64,000 bases of DNA from Serinus canaria (Eukaryota; Chordata; Aves; Passeriformes; Fringillidae): positions 121,919,874 to 121,983,873 of the forward strand of contig NC_066315.1 in the NCBI RefSeq assembly GCF_022539315.1, in the 5' to 3' direction. Of the stretch, positions 39,701-51,700 are shown in pieces (the first letter of the stretch is position 1; each line of letters opens with the position of its first letter). Below the pieces are notes generated by a model. That model had not been told where the DNA came from. It saw only the letters and a program-made list of their open reading frames with translations, and did not search any database. Position numbers and translations under genes: made by a program.

Positions 39701-39882
39701 AAGAATGAAAGTGGTTTTAGACCATCAGGACTGGGAGTTTCTGATATGGTATTTTTTCCCCAGTCCATGAATATTATTTATTTATTTGATGTTAAAGTGT
39801 CACATATAGAAAAGCGAAACAGAATGCAAAATGTCTGTTATAGACAGCCCAATTTCTACAGGGCTTAGTTCTTTTTAGGTGA
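36776..39882. other. AT-rich presumed intron
   Basis: Weak exon-like signals occur at 38982-39022 (acceptor TCTATATTCAG, donor GAG|GTAAAA, peptide RPSSRRSFNVEKE) and at 39055 (a strong acceptor, TTTTTGTTTTTCTCTGTAG). They sit only tens of bases apart and are too short to trust. No repeats are recognised. Confidence 0.42.
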
Positions 39883-39912
39883 ATTTGTATTTTTGTGTAC
39901 AAAAATACAAAT
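39883..39912. repeat. Perfect inverted repeat, 14-bp arms
   Basis: ATTTGTATTTTTGT (39883-39896) and ACAAAAATACAAAT (39899-39912) are exact reverse complements separated by GT. This is the longest perfect hairpin that I found by eye in the window. Confidence 0.88.
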
Positions 39913-41601
39913 GCATAATACAAATACCGTCCTTATCTGATGGTCCCATCTTCTCATATTCCCTTGCTCTTTATTTTTTTTCCCAAGGAATACAGACAAC
40001 CCTTCCAAATTTTCTTTTTTTAATTTTTAAATTCTTCAAGGATCTGCATTGCTTTAATTTATACCAGAAAACCACTGAGTCCTGTGTTGCACTTAGTAGT
40101 ATCCAGGTCAAGGAGTACTTGGCTGGACTCCTGATGGAGTTCTGAAAAACAGTCGGGATTTATCTGAAGGGTTACTGTAGAATGTAGAAAAATGTATGAA
40201 AAGCTTGGATAAATCTTCTGCATGTGATGAAAAGGTGCTTCTTTTTTCAGGATTGATTTGTCAAAGAGTAGGGTTTAGAGTTGAGTTTTTTGGTTTTGTT
40301 TTTTTTTTTTTTTTTTGAGAGTATATCACTTGAATTGATGAGAAAATTCAACATTTTTAATACACAACAACTTGCACATAGGAACATTTTCAGGGAGTAT
40401 TAAGAGGTAAGTGGATGAAGACTGGCAATACTGAGGGTACAGGCAATAACAGGGATCTGATAAAAGGCGACAGAGTTTAAAGGAAGATTTGAGCATATAG
40501 GTTAAAAAAATAGAAAAAGTAGTAAGATGAGAGGAAGAGAAAGAAGGAAAAGGTGAAGAGTTGAGAATTTTGTGGGTGATAGTTCTTTCTAGCAATAGCT
40601 CCATTTTTATGAACATTTTCTTGGAGGAGCAGGGCAGAAATGGTATGGGAGCAGGGTAGAACGATGTTCTGTCCCTTTAGACATTCCTGGTCTCAGCTGA
40701 TATGAGGTAAGCTCTTTCTCTCTTCTCCAGAATAAACTGAATCTCTTTTTCCAAACAAGTATGAACATACCATTTTCCTCATCTGGAGTGTATTAAGAAA
40801 TTTTCTGGTCTAGGTATTTTGAATGTCTCCTTTTACTCGTGATTTACTCATTTATCCTAACACACATCAGGATACCAGGAGCTCCTGAATAGTGTTTGTA
40901 CAGATCTTTGTGACATTCCCAGCACAGAAGTCATCTCTGCTCCTTATGTAATCAAAATATAGAGCTAGTTTAGAAACTAATTTGTAGGTAAAGGACAGAG
41001 AAATATGTTTTACAGGTTCTCCATTACTGTAATTAGGCAGATAAATAGCAAAATATAATGAAAGAACAGGAATAACTCTACTCTTTCATTTTATCTATAT
41101 TCTTTCTGTGTCATTTGTTGGAGAGAAATAACTCCCTTAAATTTTATTTCTCTGAAAATATCAGTATTTCATATGACATATCCACTACTTATTGAAATTT
41201 TCAAGAACTTTGAGGTGATTGAACATAGAAAATTCGTAAGACATTTATAAAGTCATATGATTCAAAAGCTCCTGAGATGTCACTGTCAGCTTCCTTCAAG
41301 CATCTCTTAAGGTTGGCAATTCCTTCTGCTTGTTTATGAGTTCTTATACATGTACACACTTCTGGAATCAAACTAAAACTATGGAAAGTGTTCAACTTTA
41401 GAAGTTATTTCTCGTCATGTAGACAGCCTGGTTTTCAAGGCACAGAGTCATATCATCTGAGGAAATGTCTTATTTCTGTGATTAAGTAGATTTTTTGTTA
41501 ATAACTTTTCTATACATATTACTTTTGCCATGTTAATAGCTTTTGGAAACTGATTAGTACACAAAAAGTAAACAATAATATCTTTTGCTTTTACAATGCC
41601 C
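39913..41601. other. AT-rich stretch with a long T-run
   Basis: A T-run at about 40298-40315 is the only low-complexity feature. ORFs at 39879-40145 and 40326-40616 are unsupported. Confidence 0.45.
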
Positions 41602-41631
41602 TATATATATGTGTGTATATATATATATATT

Positions 41632-41664
<33 letters not shown>

Positions 41665-41665
41665 T
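41602..41665. repeat. Compound TA/TG microsatellite
   Basis: TA runs alternate with TG runs: TA, GTGTG, TA, TTGTGTGTGTGTG, TA. The ORF with a YIYICVCVYIYIY stretch is this microsatellite translated. Confidence 0.95.
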
Positions 41666-41755
41666 CATTGCAATATTTTGTTATGTCCGGTGCTGCTTTT
41701 CTTTTATTTGTCTATCATGCCCAGTTGACGAAGGCAATTAAATGTAATCGTGCTT

Positions 41756-42430
41756 ATAAAGAGAAAACAACAAACAAGGAGAGAAGGTGGATGAGGAGGA
41801 TAAAAAGAGAGTGAGAAATAGTAGAGACACTTCCAAGTTACAGAAGAAGGGGGGAACATCTGCTCCAGGTGCCAGAGATGAGATTCCCCTGCAGCCCATG
41901 GTAAAGACCACAGCAGAGCAGATATCCCTACTGCTCCATGAAGCAGTTAGATGTTTCTTGAAGGAGCTGATCCCATGGAGAGCCCATGCTGAAGCAGGCT
42001 TATCCTGAAGAACTGAAGCCCATGAAGAAAGCCTTCAATGGAGCAAGGAAAAAGCATACTGAGGAAGGAGGGATAGATGGAACTGTTATGGATTGACCCT
42101 AAACTCCATTTTTCATCTTACTGAGCTGCTCAGGGAGTGGGAGTAGATGAAACTGGAGTGAAGGAATCAAATTGAGCCTGGAAGAATGGGAGACCAAAGA
42201 TGTTGCTTTAATACTTGATTCTCACTATTCAGATATATATTTTCATAGAAAATAATTTTTCCCCAATTAAGTCGGTTTTGTCCATGACAGTAATTGATAA
42301 GTGGTCTTGTCTTTTACCTTGATCTATGAGCTTTCTTGTTCTATTTTTCCCCCTGTCCTGCTGACAAGTAGAATTGAACAAGTACCTCTTTGAAATTTGG
42401 CTCTTAGTGTAGCCCACCAAAATTATGAAA
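41756..42430 (+). mobile_element. 5'-truncated solo LTR related to the one at 18601
   Basis: The block at about 41835-41920 (GCTCCAGGTGCCAGAG, GAGATTCCCCTGCAGCCCAT, then a GTAAAGACC stretch) aligns with 18890-18972 of the first LTR (GCTCCAGGCACCGGAG, AAGATTCCCCCGTAGG). Further on, GGAACTGTTATGGATTGACC, a CTGCTCAGGGAGTGGGAG block and TTTGTCCATGACAGTAATTG follow the order that I know from avian LTRs of this kind. The U3 start is missing, and the 3' end degrades around CCCACCAAA (42416-42424). It has the same orientation as the 18.6-kb copy but belongs to a different subfamily, lacking the 40-bp repeats. Confidence 0.82.
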
Positions 42431-43189
42431 GTTATTTGCAAGTCTGTGTATCACCAGGGATGAGTAGGACATTCCTTGTTTCTTCTGGCCATTTTCATTT
42501 CTCAGTGTTGCTGGTAGGAGCTGGATATACTCTGTGCTTCTGCATAGTAAGGAAAGGGAACCTCAAAAGTGTTGACATTATGTATGAAGTGCTCATAATA
42601 TTTTGTAAATTGTTTAATGAAAAGTAATTGCTCAGCACTCAGACAATGTCACTAGATTGAATTTTTCCTGTTTGTATATAAGGCATGTTTTCAAGTTCTT
42701 CTTGATGAAGTCCCCTTGATGAAGTGATCTACAGCTTTGACAACAGAAAATAATTTCCAAACTGCTTCTCTGAAAACAATACATTTTATTTAGCTCACTA
42801 TCTTCCTTTGTCTTCCATAAGATGACAATGCCCTGCTTAGTTGCTTTCTCAGTTGTTTTTCTCTCAGTCCAACAGTCAAAGCTGCTGTTGTTTTCTGGAA
42901 CTATGATATACGATTGATGCTTACTTTCTTCTGATAGTAGAGAAAAAGAAATATATTACTCTAAGAGTTAAAATAACTCATGAACAGGAAAAAAGAAGTA
43001 ATTTTGGATGCTTTCAGGTTGGTTTTACTACATAAGGTAAAAAATGTCTCAAAACTACATTTTCAATAAATTGTTCAAAGACTATCCATAGTATTCAAAT
43101 GGCAACTTTATAACCTTTGGCCTTAGCCTTTATTGTTATGATATACTGTATAATTATTTTATTAGCATTATTTTATTGGATTTTAGAAT
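42431..43189. other. AT-rich stretch with a small direct repeat
   Basis: CTTGATGAAGT occurs twice 14 bases apart (42701 and 42715). Nothing else is recognised. Confidence 0.5.
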
Positions 43190-43440
43190 ACTATTATGCT
43201 GCTTTGTTGGCTGTTTCATTGCCTCAAGTAGCATAAGCCACAATGCTTGCCATGGATTTTTGCAGTTTAATTAGCATGCTGCTGTGCTGTTTTTAGTGGC
43301 ATGCTGCTATGGTACCTTTAATTGAAATCTTTCTCTTATGACTGTGATAATTATATCACCCTGATGCCTTTAATCTGGCACCATTATATAGCATGTGGCT
43401 GTGCTGCATTAACTTCTTGATATTAATCATTTGGATTAGC
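43190..43440. promoter_or_regulatory. Candidate conserved non-coding element (unproven)
   Basis: ATGCTGCT occurs three times (43196, 43276, 43301), and the longer GCATG..GCTG theme recurs at 43274, 43299 and 43391. Between them lie several homeodomain-type ATTA/TAAT cores (TTAATTAG at 43267, TTTAATTG near 43318, TTAATC near 43425). Lack of open frames, motif clustering and balanced composition resemble vertebrate developmental enhancers. Conservation cannot be assessed from one sequence, so this is a suggestion only. Confidence 0.22.
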
Positions 43441-44188
43441 ACCAAGGGATAACCCAGAAGCAAGAAATACACTGGCTCCCCAGCTGGAGTACTTTTTCTA
43501 AGGCCATGAATACATGCCTATTACACACAAAAAGATATCAGTATAAGCACCTTTATGATACCAGTATGTTTTTAAAAACCTTGGAAAAATGTATCTACTT
43601 GGTCTTTTCCTAAACTGTCTGTATCCCATGAAAGAATTTTTTAATGAACTTTAAGAAACTTCAGTTTTTCTCCTGAAAAAAAAAAAAAATATTTCAGTCT
43701 CAAGGGCTAGTAAATGCGTGCAAATTGCTTTTTAGCAATCCTTTTGGATATATCACAAAATACCAAATACTTTGTACAAAAGTTGCAGATAATTTTCATG
43801 TTTTCCTCCTATTTATTTAATGTATTATCTCAGTGCTATAGAGGGAATTCCAAAAACAGCAACAAAAAAAGCACAGACAAAAATCATGCTTTTAACAGAT
43901 GTAGTAGCTGGAGACAGGAGTTAATGACATTTGATACAGTAAAAATATATACATTAAAATACAGAGTATAGTTCAGGAGGACCATCTTACTTCTAAAAAT
44001 TGATGATTTTTTTTAATAAATGTTTCTTTGATCTATTTAGCACTAAGGGTTGCACAAGTGCTATCTGTTGGAGGTCTTACAATGAATGAAATCCAGTTGG
44101 TTAAAGCATATGCTGATAAATCTGAAGGTGATGTTGCTGTATTGGGAGAGGCAACAGGAAGGAACAGCAGTGTTGATATCTTTTTGTA
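43441..44188. other. AT-rich stretch before a CR1 insertion
   Basis: An A-run lies at 43677-43689. After a fair acceptor (TTTGATCTATTTAG, ending 44040) one phase is open for over 40 codons (containing VGGLTMNEIQLVKAYADKS) up to the CR1, but no donor precedes the CR1. I do not call it. Confidence 0.4.
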
Positions 44189-45310
44189 TCATAGAATGGT
44201 TAGAGTTGGAAAGGACCTTAAAGACCTGTGTTGAAATCCCAGTGGTGCCTCCCATGCAAAACACCACAACCACATAGCTCAAAACCTCCTGCCTTGGGCA
44301 GCAAGCTCTCCACTAGACCAGGCTACTCAAAGCTCTGTCCAGCCTGGCCTTGAATGCTCCCAGGAATGGGGCACCCATAACTTCTCTGGTCAACCTGTTT
44401 CTGTGCCTCACCACCCTCACAGTAAAGAATTTCTTTCTAACATCTAGCCTAAACCTGCCCTCCTCCAGCTTAGGGCCATCCCCCTTTATCCTATTACTAG
44501 ATGCCCTTGAAAAGATTCCTCTCCAGATTACTTGTAAAGTCCCTTTAGGATTTTATAACACCAAGACTCACATAAAGTCTGCCTGGAGCCTTTTCTTCTC
44601 CATGCTGAACAACCCCTACTCTCTCAACCTGCCTTCAAAGGAGAAGTGCTCCAGGGCTCTGATCATCTTCACGGCCCTGCTCTGGACTCAGTCTAACGAG
44701 TCTATGTCCTTGTGTTGGGGGGCCCAAAATGCAGCACTCCAGGTGGGCCCTCACAATGGCAGAGTAGAGAGGAAGAATCACCTTCCTTGACCTGCTGTCA
44801 CATGAGTTTTGATGCAACCCAGGATGTGATTGGCTTTCTGGGCTGCCAGCATGCCTTGCCAAGTCACATTGGGCTTCTCCTCTATGAACAACCCCAAGTC
44901 CTTCTCCCCAGGGCTAGTCTCAATCTATTTTCTGTGCTTGGGCTTGCCCAGACCCAGGTGCAGCACCTTGCTCTTGGCCTTGTTGAACTTCATGAGGTTC
45001 ACACAGGACCACCACTCAAGCCTGTCAAGGTCTCTCTGGACATCATCTCTTTCCTCCAGCATGTTGGCCACGCAACTTGGTGTCATCAGCAGGCTTTCTG
45101 AGGGGGAACACAGTCCCAAAAAACATGTTAAAAAGTGCCAGTTCCAATACAAACTTTTGAGGAACACCAAGTAAGTGCCACTGCTCTCCATTTGGACATT
45201 GAGTTGACTGCAAGTTTTTGAGAATGACCATCCAGACATTTCTTTATCCACTGAGTTGTCCATCTGTCAAACCCATGTCTCTCCAGTTTAGAGACCAGGA
45301 TTTTTTGCAT
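44189..45310 (-). mobile_element. Long CR1 LINE fragment with reverse-transcriptase remnants, minus strand
   Basis: The reverse-read 3' end starts at 'tcatagaatggttagagttg' (44189). Downstream come the 3' UTR and the ORF2 tail. Minus frames at 44925-45263 and 45128-45367 then hold pieces of the CR1 polymerase: VNLMKFNKAKSKVLHLGLGK and [19 protein letters not shown]. They lie in different frames and are cut by stops, so the element is inactive. Similarity fades at about 45310, taken as the 5' truncation point. At about 1.1 kb this is the longest CR1 here. Confidence 0.93.
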
Positions 45311-45959
45311 TTGACTAAGGGATATCAGATCATTTTTTGTGACTATTGTTAAACTGCAGCATCTCAAATCTCTGGCCTTAATTGAGTGGTCACAATTACA
45401 GATCAGGCTTTTTTCTGACTAACACTGTATTTCTCTTTTTCAGATATGAAGTTCCACATCCAACTATATTTGTCTTACCTACATAATGGGTTGCTTCAAC
45501 ATAATTATACTCATAATGGATATTTAAATTGGGATACTATGTGATGATCTGCTAAGCGGCATTGATTTTTTTAGAACACCTGTTTGCATTCATATGAGTT
45601 GCACTAGTTTTCTCTTGGTTTCAATAAAGATTTTAGTGCAGTCAAAATACTTGAACAAATCCACCAAGCAGCCTCTATTTGCAACTATGAGACAAGTCAA
45701 GTCTGTTCACTATTAAATAAATTCAGAACTTGTATGACATAACATGACCATGGACAGTAATTTCCAGAAGTACAAATTGATCTGCACCTTACACTGCAAT
45801 CCCAGCTGAGCAAAGACTTGAGAAGCAGGACTTCTCTCTGGAAGTAGTTGTGATTTTAAGATACATTTTGTTAAATGACTTGCTAGTTTGTGACAGCCAA
45901 GAAAAAAGAAATTTAGTAAGTTTTTCAAGAGTTCAAGGAATCAGAACTGTTGAGGGTTT
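45311..45959. other. Unassigned spacer between two CR1 copies
   Basis: It contains an excellent acceptor-like signal (TGTATTTCTCTTTTTCAG, ending about 45443), followed by a 13-codon frame to a stop with no donor. No repeat is recognised. Confidence 0.45.
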
Positions 45960-46492
45960 TAAGTAGCTCTGCAGAGAACAGAGCTTGGACAACAAGCTGT
46001 TCCTGAGCCAGCAGTGTGACCTTATGGCCAAGAAGGTCAGTGGTGTCCTGTAGAGGATTAGGAAGGACATTTCCAGCAGGCCAAGGACAGGGATCATGCC
46101 CTCTACTCAGTCCTTGTGAGGCCACATGGGAGTGCTGTGTCCAGTTGTGGGCTCTCCAGTTCAAGAGATACATGGGGATCCTGAAGCGAGTCCTGCAGAG
46201 GACTACAAAGGTGATGAGGAGCACATGACTTATGAAGAAAGAAGACTTGTGAGGGGATCACATAAATGTTTCCAAGCAACTAAAGGGAAGGTGCCAAGAG
46301 GATAGAGCCAGCCTCTTCTCAGTGGTGCCAAGCAATGGGATGAGAGGCAATGGGCAGAAACTGAAACACATGAAATTCCATCTGAACACGAGGAATAACT
46401 CCTTTACAGTTGATTACGAAGGTTTCCCACAGAGGCTGTAGAGTCTCCTCTCTGGAAATATTCAAAAATGTTCTGGACACAATCCTGAGATA
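45960..46492 (+). mobile_element. CR1 LINE fragment, plus strand, lacking its 3' tail
   Basis: The series 'tggccaagaaggtcagtggt', 'gaggccacatgggagtgctg', 'ctgcagaggactacaaaggt', 'gatgagaggcaatgggcaga' and 'acatgaaattccatctgaac' follows CR1 ORF2 from the region after the polymerase to near its end. It stops after 'gttctggacacaatcctg' without the 3' UTR and the ATTCT tail. Loss of the 3' end is unusual for CR1, and the break coincides with the start of the LTR-like block that follows. Confidence 0.9.
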
Positions 46493-47330
46493 AGGTGTCA
46501 TGGGACAAATAATGCACTTTTGGTTCCTTGCATTGGCTTTTATCAGGTTATGCAACAGAAATTCCCCTGCACACGTACAAAGGAGCACAGGAAGACTATG
46601 GCAAGTTGGGTAACACAAATAATCATCTCCTGGGATATGAGGCCATCAGGGGCCTGCTTCCACAAGCCCAGAGGAGCACAGGAGGGCATGGTTGGGCAGG
46701 GTAATCTCAATATCCAGGTCAAAGAGACAAAATCTCTGCTTGACCTTTCCAAGTGCTGTTGCAGGGGATTTTCAGCTCTGCAGATCCATGGAACTCAGAG
46801 CACCGGCAGTCAGACTTAAGGCTCTATGGGCCACCTCACAAAGCAAGGGGGTTAACACCTAAAACATGGAACATATTAAGGGATGCAGATGGGAAGGGTA
46901 TCTGGGGTTTTGGGAAGCCTTATTATTGGTTTGTTTAAAGAAATAACCAAGGTCTGGGAAAGAGAGATCAAGGTTTGGGGAAGGAAAAGCAGGAAAGTAG
47001 GAAAATAGGTGGTTCATTGAATAATTAAGGCCAGTCCTGTTTGAACAATTACCTGGTCAATACTTGCCTCTCTGTGGCCTCATCACTGCAGTCTGTCCTG
47101 TCTTCTCAATTTAACTCCATTTTTCTTTCTGAGGGTGAAGAGTTGAATGCGTATGTATGGGGTGTGCCAGCAGCTGGAGACATGGGTCAGGGGAGTCCAT
47201 GTGTTTGGGTTCCAGAGGCTGAGGCAGGTGAATCTCCTTTTATCAGTGTATGATTGCTAGTGAAACCAGAACTGGTGAGTGGGAGAGTTGCCCTGGGAGC
47301 CATGTCTGTCTCTGAAAGTAAGGTACCTGA
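46493..47330 (+). mobile_element. Possible third solo LTR, truncating the preceding CR1
   Basis: This block is GC-richer than its surroundings. A run of avian-LTR-like phrases includes GGACAATTACCTG-like 'gaacaattacctggtcaata', 'cttgcctctctgtggcctca', 'gtctgtcctgtcttctcaat' and 'gccagcagctggagacatgg'. The order and style fit the R/U5 part of an LTR of a different family from those at 18601 and 41756. The boundaries are uncertain: it may start at TGTCATGGGA (46496) and no clear CA end or target duplication is seen. Family assignment is from memory and should be treated as weak. Confidence 0.4.
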
Positions 47331-48435
47331 AGGAGTTAGTTCAGTATTTACAGATGTCTTTTGAAATTGCTATTTGTAGGAAAGCTGGAATAAGAGAAAA
47401 ATATGTTTTAGAATATGGCTTCACTATGCCAGCTAAAGATAAACAATGTAAAAAATGTTTACAGTTTTATAAGAAACTCTGGCTTAGGTTAACACATTCT
47501 CTCAGCAGTACTGTTCATTGTCACATATTTTCCAAAAAATCTTTCAGTTAAGATTTTTTTTGCTTAGTTTTACTGTTAAAAAATTAAGAAGCAGCAAAAC
47601 TGAGTTTAGACAAATGTGACACCGAGTCTTACGCACCAAATCAACACATGTGAGGGTGTGACCAGTTTATGCTTGGCTGTCTCTTTCTTATTCCCGTCCA
47701 CTCTATTCAGCACTTTTCTATAAATTCAGCAGCAACAATATAGTTAATTTTACTTGTTTAAGAGTTAATGATATAACTTAGATGTAGGTCTGTGTTTTTA
47801 TAGGGTTTCTAATTTTTTTTTCTAATTATTTTTTAATTGTTTTCATGTGCTTTGACTAGAGACCTGGTATTAAGACAGTCTGGCTATTTTAGTGCTAAGT
47901 TAGATCTGGTCTATGTTTCTGGTAGTACAAACATTTTATCTTTAAAATAGAATCTACTTACAGGGAACTCAGATACTCAGGGAAAAATCCATTACTTTAC
48001 ATTTGAGTTTAAGAAAAGCTAAAATCACTTCATTTATTTTAAAGAAGAAAGGGAGAAGGCTCATTTCTACCACCTCAGAATAATTCACACTGACACATTC
48101 TTTTTTCCACATAAAGGTGTTCACCCTGTCCTTTAGTTTTAATGACATCAGGTGAGGCTGAGGAGATATTCAACAACTGAAAACTCACTGTCAGCATTTG
48201 CTAAAATGTGTTATAGATTTTTAACCAAACTGCATAGAAAGATCAAAGGTATTTTAATATACTTCACAAGAAGTCAGGACACATACATGCAAAATAAATT
48301 ACTTATATTTTGATGGAAAATATTCATTTGTATTTATATGTTTGTATGGTTGTACTTATGTGACATAGTAAATTAATATAAAACCAATTTTGTAACATGG
48401 ATTTATTTATAAGCATTTTATATTTCACTATTTGC
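47331..48435. other. AT-rich stretch, no feature recognised
   Basis: I see no gene or repeat. The 90-codon frame at 47279-47551 starts inside the LTR-like block and is unsupported. Confidence 0.45.
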
Positions 48436-48439
48436 ATGT

Positions 48440-48471
<32 letters not shown>

Positions 48472-48488
48472 CTGTACACATATGTGTA
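48436..48488. repeat. TG microsatellite
   Basis: An uninterrupted TG run spans about 48445-48470 within a longer TG/TATG-rich stretch. Confidence 0.95.
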
Positions 48489-50744
48489 CATAACATGCTC
48501 TGTATTTGATCCAGAGACGATGGTAAGGCAACATTTTGTACACTTGCCTAAGTGCTAAAAAGAGGAAATGATTTACATTTGCACTCCAGGCTGCTGCCAG
48601 AAGAGCCTTTCTACATCACATATTTCAATCTGCTGTATGCATGTGCCTGCATACACATCTCAAATACACCATATCACTACCACAACACCACTGCTTTTAA
48701 AAATTATGATTCCTTTTTCAGAACATATTTCTGACTGAAAGACTCAATTTTTTTTTCATGTATTAGTATCAGATGCACTCCAGAAAACTGGAGAATAACT
48801 GCAGAAGCCTACAACCTAAATGCTACTTTTGCAGATTTCTTTACGAATAAGATATTGTCAAGCAACAAAAAAAAAAAAATAGAGATGTGACCAGAGATGT
48901 GTTTTGTTTTGTCTTAGATCTATTAAAGATAAAAATAGGTGGTTAAAAATTTGAGCATACTAACAGTTTGCATCTTTGCTTGAGATTTACAGCTCAAGCT
49001 TGGAAAAAGCTACAGAGAATAAGTCATCAGTAGTTCTGTTTATCTCAATTACAATTAATCTAAATTTACAACAGGTAAATTTCTATTCTGGGGTCCTACA
49101 TAGCTTGAAAGGACTGTTCAGCCTCTTTCAGAACAATTGCAGTAGAAATCCAATTGTTCTTCCAACTGCCTGTTGTAAAATTCCAGCTACCTAAGCTAAA
49201 CAAATGCAGCTGAGAGCTGTTAGATGTGTTTACCCAGAGCTTTTCAGAGATCAAAGGGGGTAAAAAAGCACATCTGTATATTGAATTAAACTTTTTACTT
49301 TACTTGGAAATAAATTTTTTTTAAAAAAGCATTATTCCTTCCTCATGAAGTTTTCCCCAGAGACCCCCACTTCTGAACTGTGCATGTACAATTTAAGGCA
49401 CTTAGCCTTAGGAGGGGCCACCTCCCGCTGTAGATGAAGAGCTCGACACTGAGACTTATGTTAAATAGAGGCATGTACCTCCTCTTCCTTCAGGTCCTGC
49501 TTTTTGTCCTGTAACGGGCATTGGAATCTTTGGTCTCCATTCAGATGCACTTTTCTTAAAATGTTACCACCTGTAGGCTACTGTTACATTATTTCTTTGA
49601 AAATCCTGAAAACATGAGGGTAGTTTTGTTCAATTTAGCTTTACTGGGGGTATGTGGTTTTACAGACAAGAAAGAAAGTGCTGGTTTTTTCCCCCTTGAG
49701 ATGCTATTATGGCCATAGGCATATCTATGTCTGGTTTTAAAAAGTGAACTTCACAAAAACACAAAATGCCCCCGCCAGAATTACGTGTTTTATGCTTAAT
49801 GTGTCATGAGGAAAATGGTGACCTTAAGGTGGTATTCTGTTTGTGCATACATTTCCCTCTGAGCTCTGCAGAGGAAGGTAACGTGTCACTAGGTCCTGAT
49901 TTGGAAATAACTTTTCTCTCCTCATTATTTAGGGCAGAGACAGAAAGTGTTCATGTTCCTTAATGACACAGTCATTCAGAGTCAAAGCAGTTGAATATAG
50001 ACATGAAATTGCAATGCCTCTTCATTTTAGGATATATTGTAATAAAGTATTTGATGCCCAAGCAATGGATGTGTGCTTGGTGTGTGTTAATGCCTTATCA
50101 AAAGCAAGGACTGTAAGAAATGCAGGCTATCTGTCAGCTTGTGATGTATTGATTTGAAAAAATAGGACAAACATTAAATAATTTACTCTAACTTTGTTGT
50201 AGTAAGCTATTTCCAAGTGCAAAAAGAATAGTGTGCTACCTAAACAGATTCTTGTTATGTGTTTGGATTAGCATAAAAAACCTAGGAAGATGAGAGTGCA
50301 AAATCCACTCCTCATTGGTCTTACTGCAAAAGAAAAGGTAAGTGCCACTTTATTTTTTAAGGTGAAAAATAATTTTATTGTGTTTGTGCCATATTCTATA
50401 TTATTTTAGTGGTATAACATTTATTTTCCAGTAAAAATAGCATTTATTCTTAAATACACTTAATTCCTGATTGCAACAGGAATCTTGACTCACTTTTCGT
50501 CTATTAATGTGTATCATAAATCATTATACCAGAAGAAGTACCACAATTGCAAAAAAAAAAAATAAATTCCAAAATTAAGGAAAATTTACACATCCTAATC
50601 TGGTTCTGCTTTTTTATTCCATGTGGCCCGGTTTCAATAATGCTTTTTATATGTACATACATTTTTATATGCATATTCCACATTTATGGCTTTATAATTT
50701 CGCCTTTCTAATAGCTAAATTGCAGTAAGATTCCAATAGATAGC

Positions 50745-50747
<3 letters not shown>
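48489..50747. other. AT-rich presumed intron
   Basis: An A-run is at about 48868-48880. At 50274-50338 a short open frame ends at a consensus donor (GAAAAG|GTAAGTGCC), but its acceptor (TGTGTTTGGATTAG) is poor. No repeats are recognised. Confidence 0.42.

Positions 50748-50812
<65 letters not shown>
50748..50812. repeat. TA microsatellite, 65 bp
   Basis: A perfect uninterrupted TA run of about 32 units. Confidence 0.97.
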
Positions 50813-50815
<3 letters not shown>

Positions 50816-51592
50816 GAAAGTGTGTGTAATTCATTATACCTAATTTTGGTGAAGTTGTCTTTTAAGGTAAATCCAAAAAGCTCTTTCCGGACACAGCTTA
50901 ACAGGACTCATCCAATGACCAAGCCATCCAGCATTTATAATGGGTGGGATACATGTTTTCAAATCTATGCCAGAGCTTATCCCTTCCAGAAGCCTCTCTG
51001 TGTCTCAAAGCATGCTGGCCTCCATGAACATGATGGGACACATGGCCCTTATCTTCAGCCTCTGCTGACAATCTGCATCAGGCTTGGCATTCTGGTTGAG
51101 AAGGAAGGGAGGCAGTGCTTCCCTCTTCATTCTCAATCTATGTGCATGTTTATAAATGCCATGTTTCTGACAGAACAGACAGTTTAAGGACTGGAAGGGA
51201 TTTTCACCTCTGTTGCCATCACGTTGGTGTCCAGGATTGGGGAGTATTTTACCTTTTTTAGAAGGACTTCACTGTTTGAAAAAGTTGTACCAAACAACAG
51301 TAACTTTTTGTGGGGAAATGCTCTTTTGCTAGAGCTCTGAGGGGGCAAGGCAGTAAATTTAAAGCCATTAGGTCGAACAATTCCTTCAAGGTTAGACAGA
51401 TCACTGAACAAACTATGTGAATTTTAAGTTAAAGCAGATTTCCTGTGAAACAACTAGAAATATCAGAAGAGGAGTTTAGGCATGTCTGTACTCATCCTTG
51501 CCCTTTAAGACCCTAAGTAAGGCTGGATAGCCTACTAGGTTTGGTAAATTGGAGGATTCTTCCTTCCTTAAAGTTTTCCTGCTGGAATCTGG
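50813..51592. other. Unassigned stretch with a 121-codon frame
   Basis: The + frame 50822-51187 is the longest in this part and slightly GC-richer. It has no recognisable domain, codon pattern or splice context, so I treat it as a chance ORF. Confidence 0.4.
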
Positions 51593-51594
51593 CA

Positions 51595-51625
<31 letters not shown>

Positions 51626-51661
51626 CAAAACAAAACAAAACAAAACAAAACAAAACAAAAA
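51593..51661. repeat. CAAAA pentanucleotide microsatellite
   Basis: Twelve perfect CAAAA units run from 51601 to 51660 after an A-run, followed by an A/C-rich decay zone to about 51700. The frames with FVLFC or TKQNK repeats on either strand are translations of this array. Confidence 0.97.
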
Positions 51662-51700
51662 CCACCAAAAAAGCCCCCACAAAAAAACCACAAAAAACCA

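Noticed and set aside
44350..45101. 146- and 129-codon plus-strand ORFs.
   Set aside because: They are antisense readings of the minus-strand CR1 at 44189-45310.
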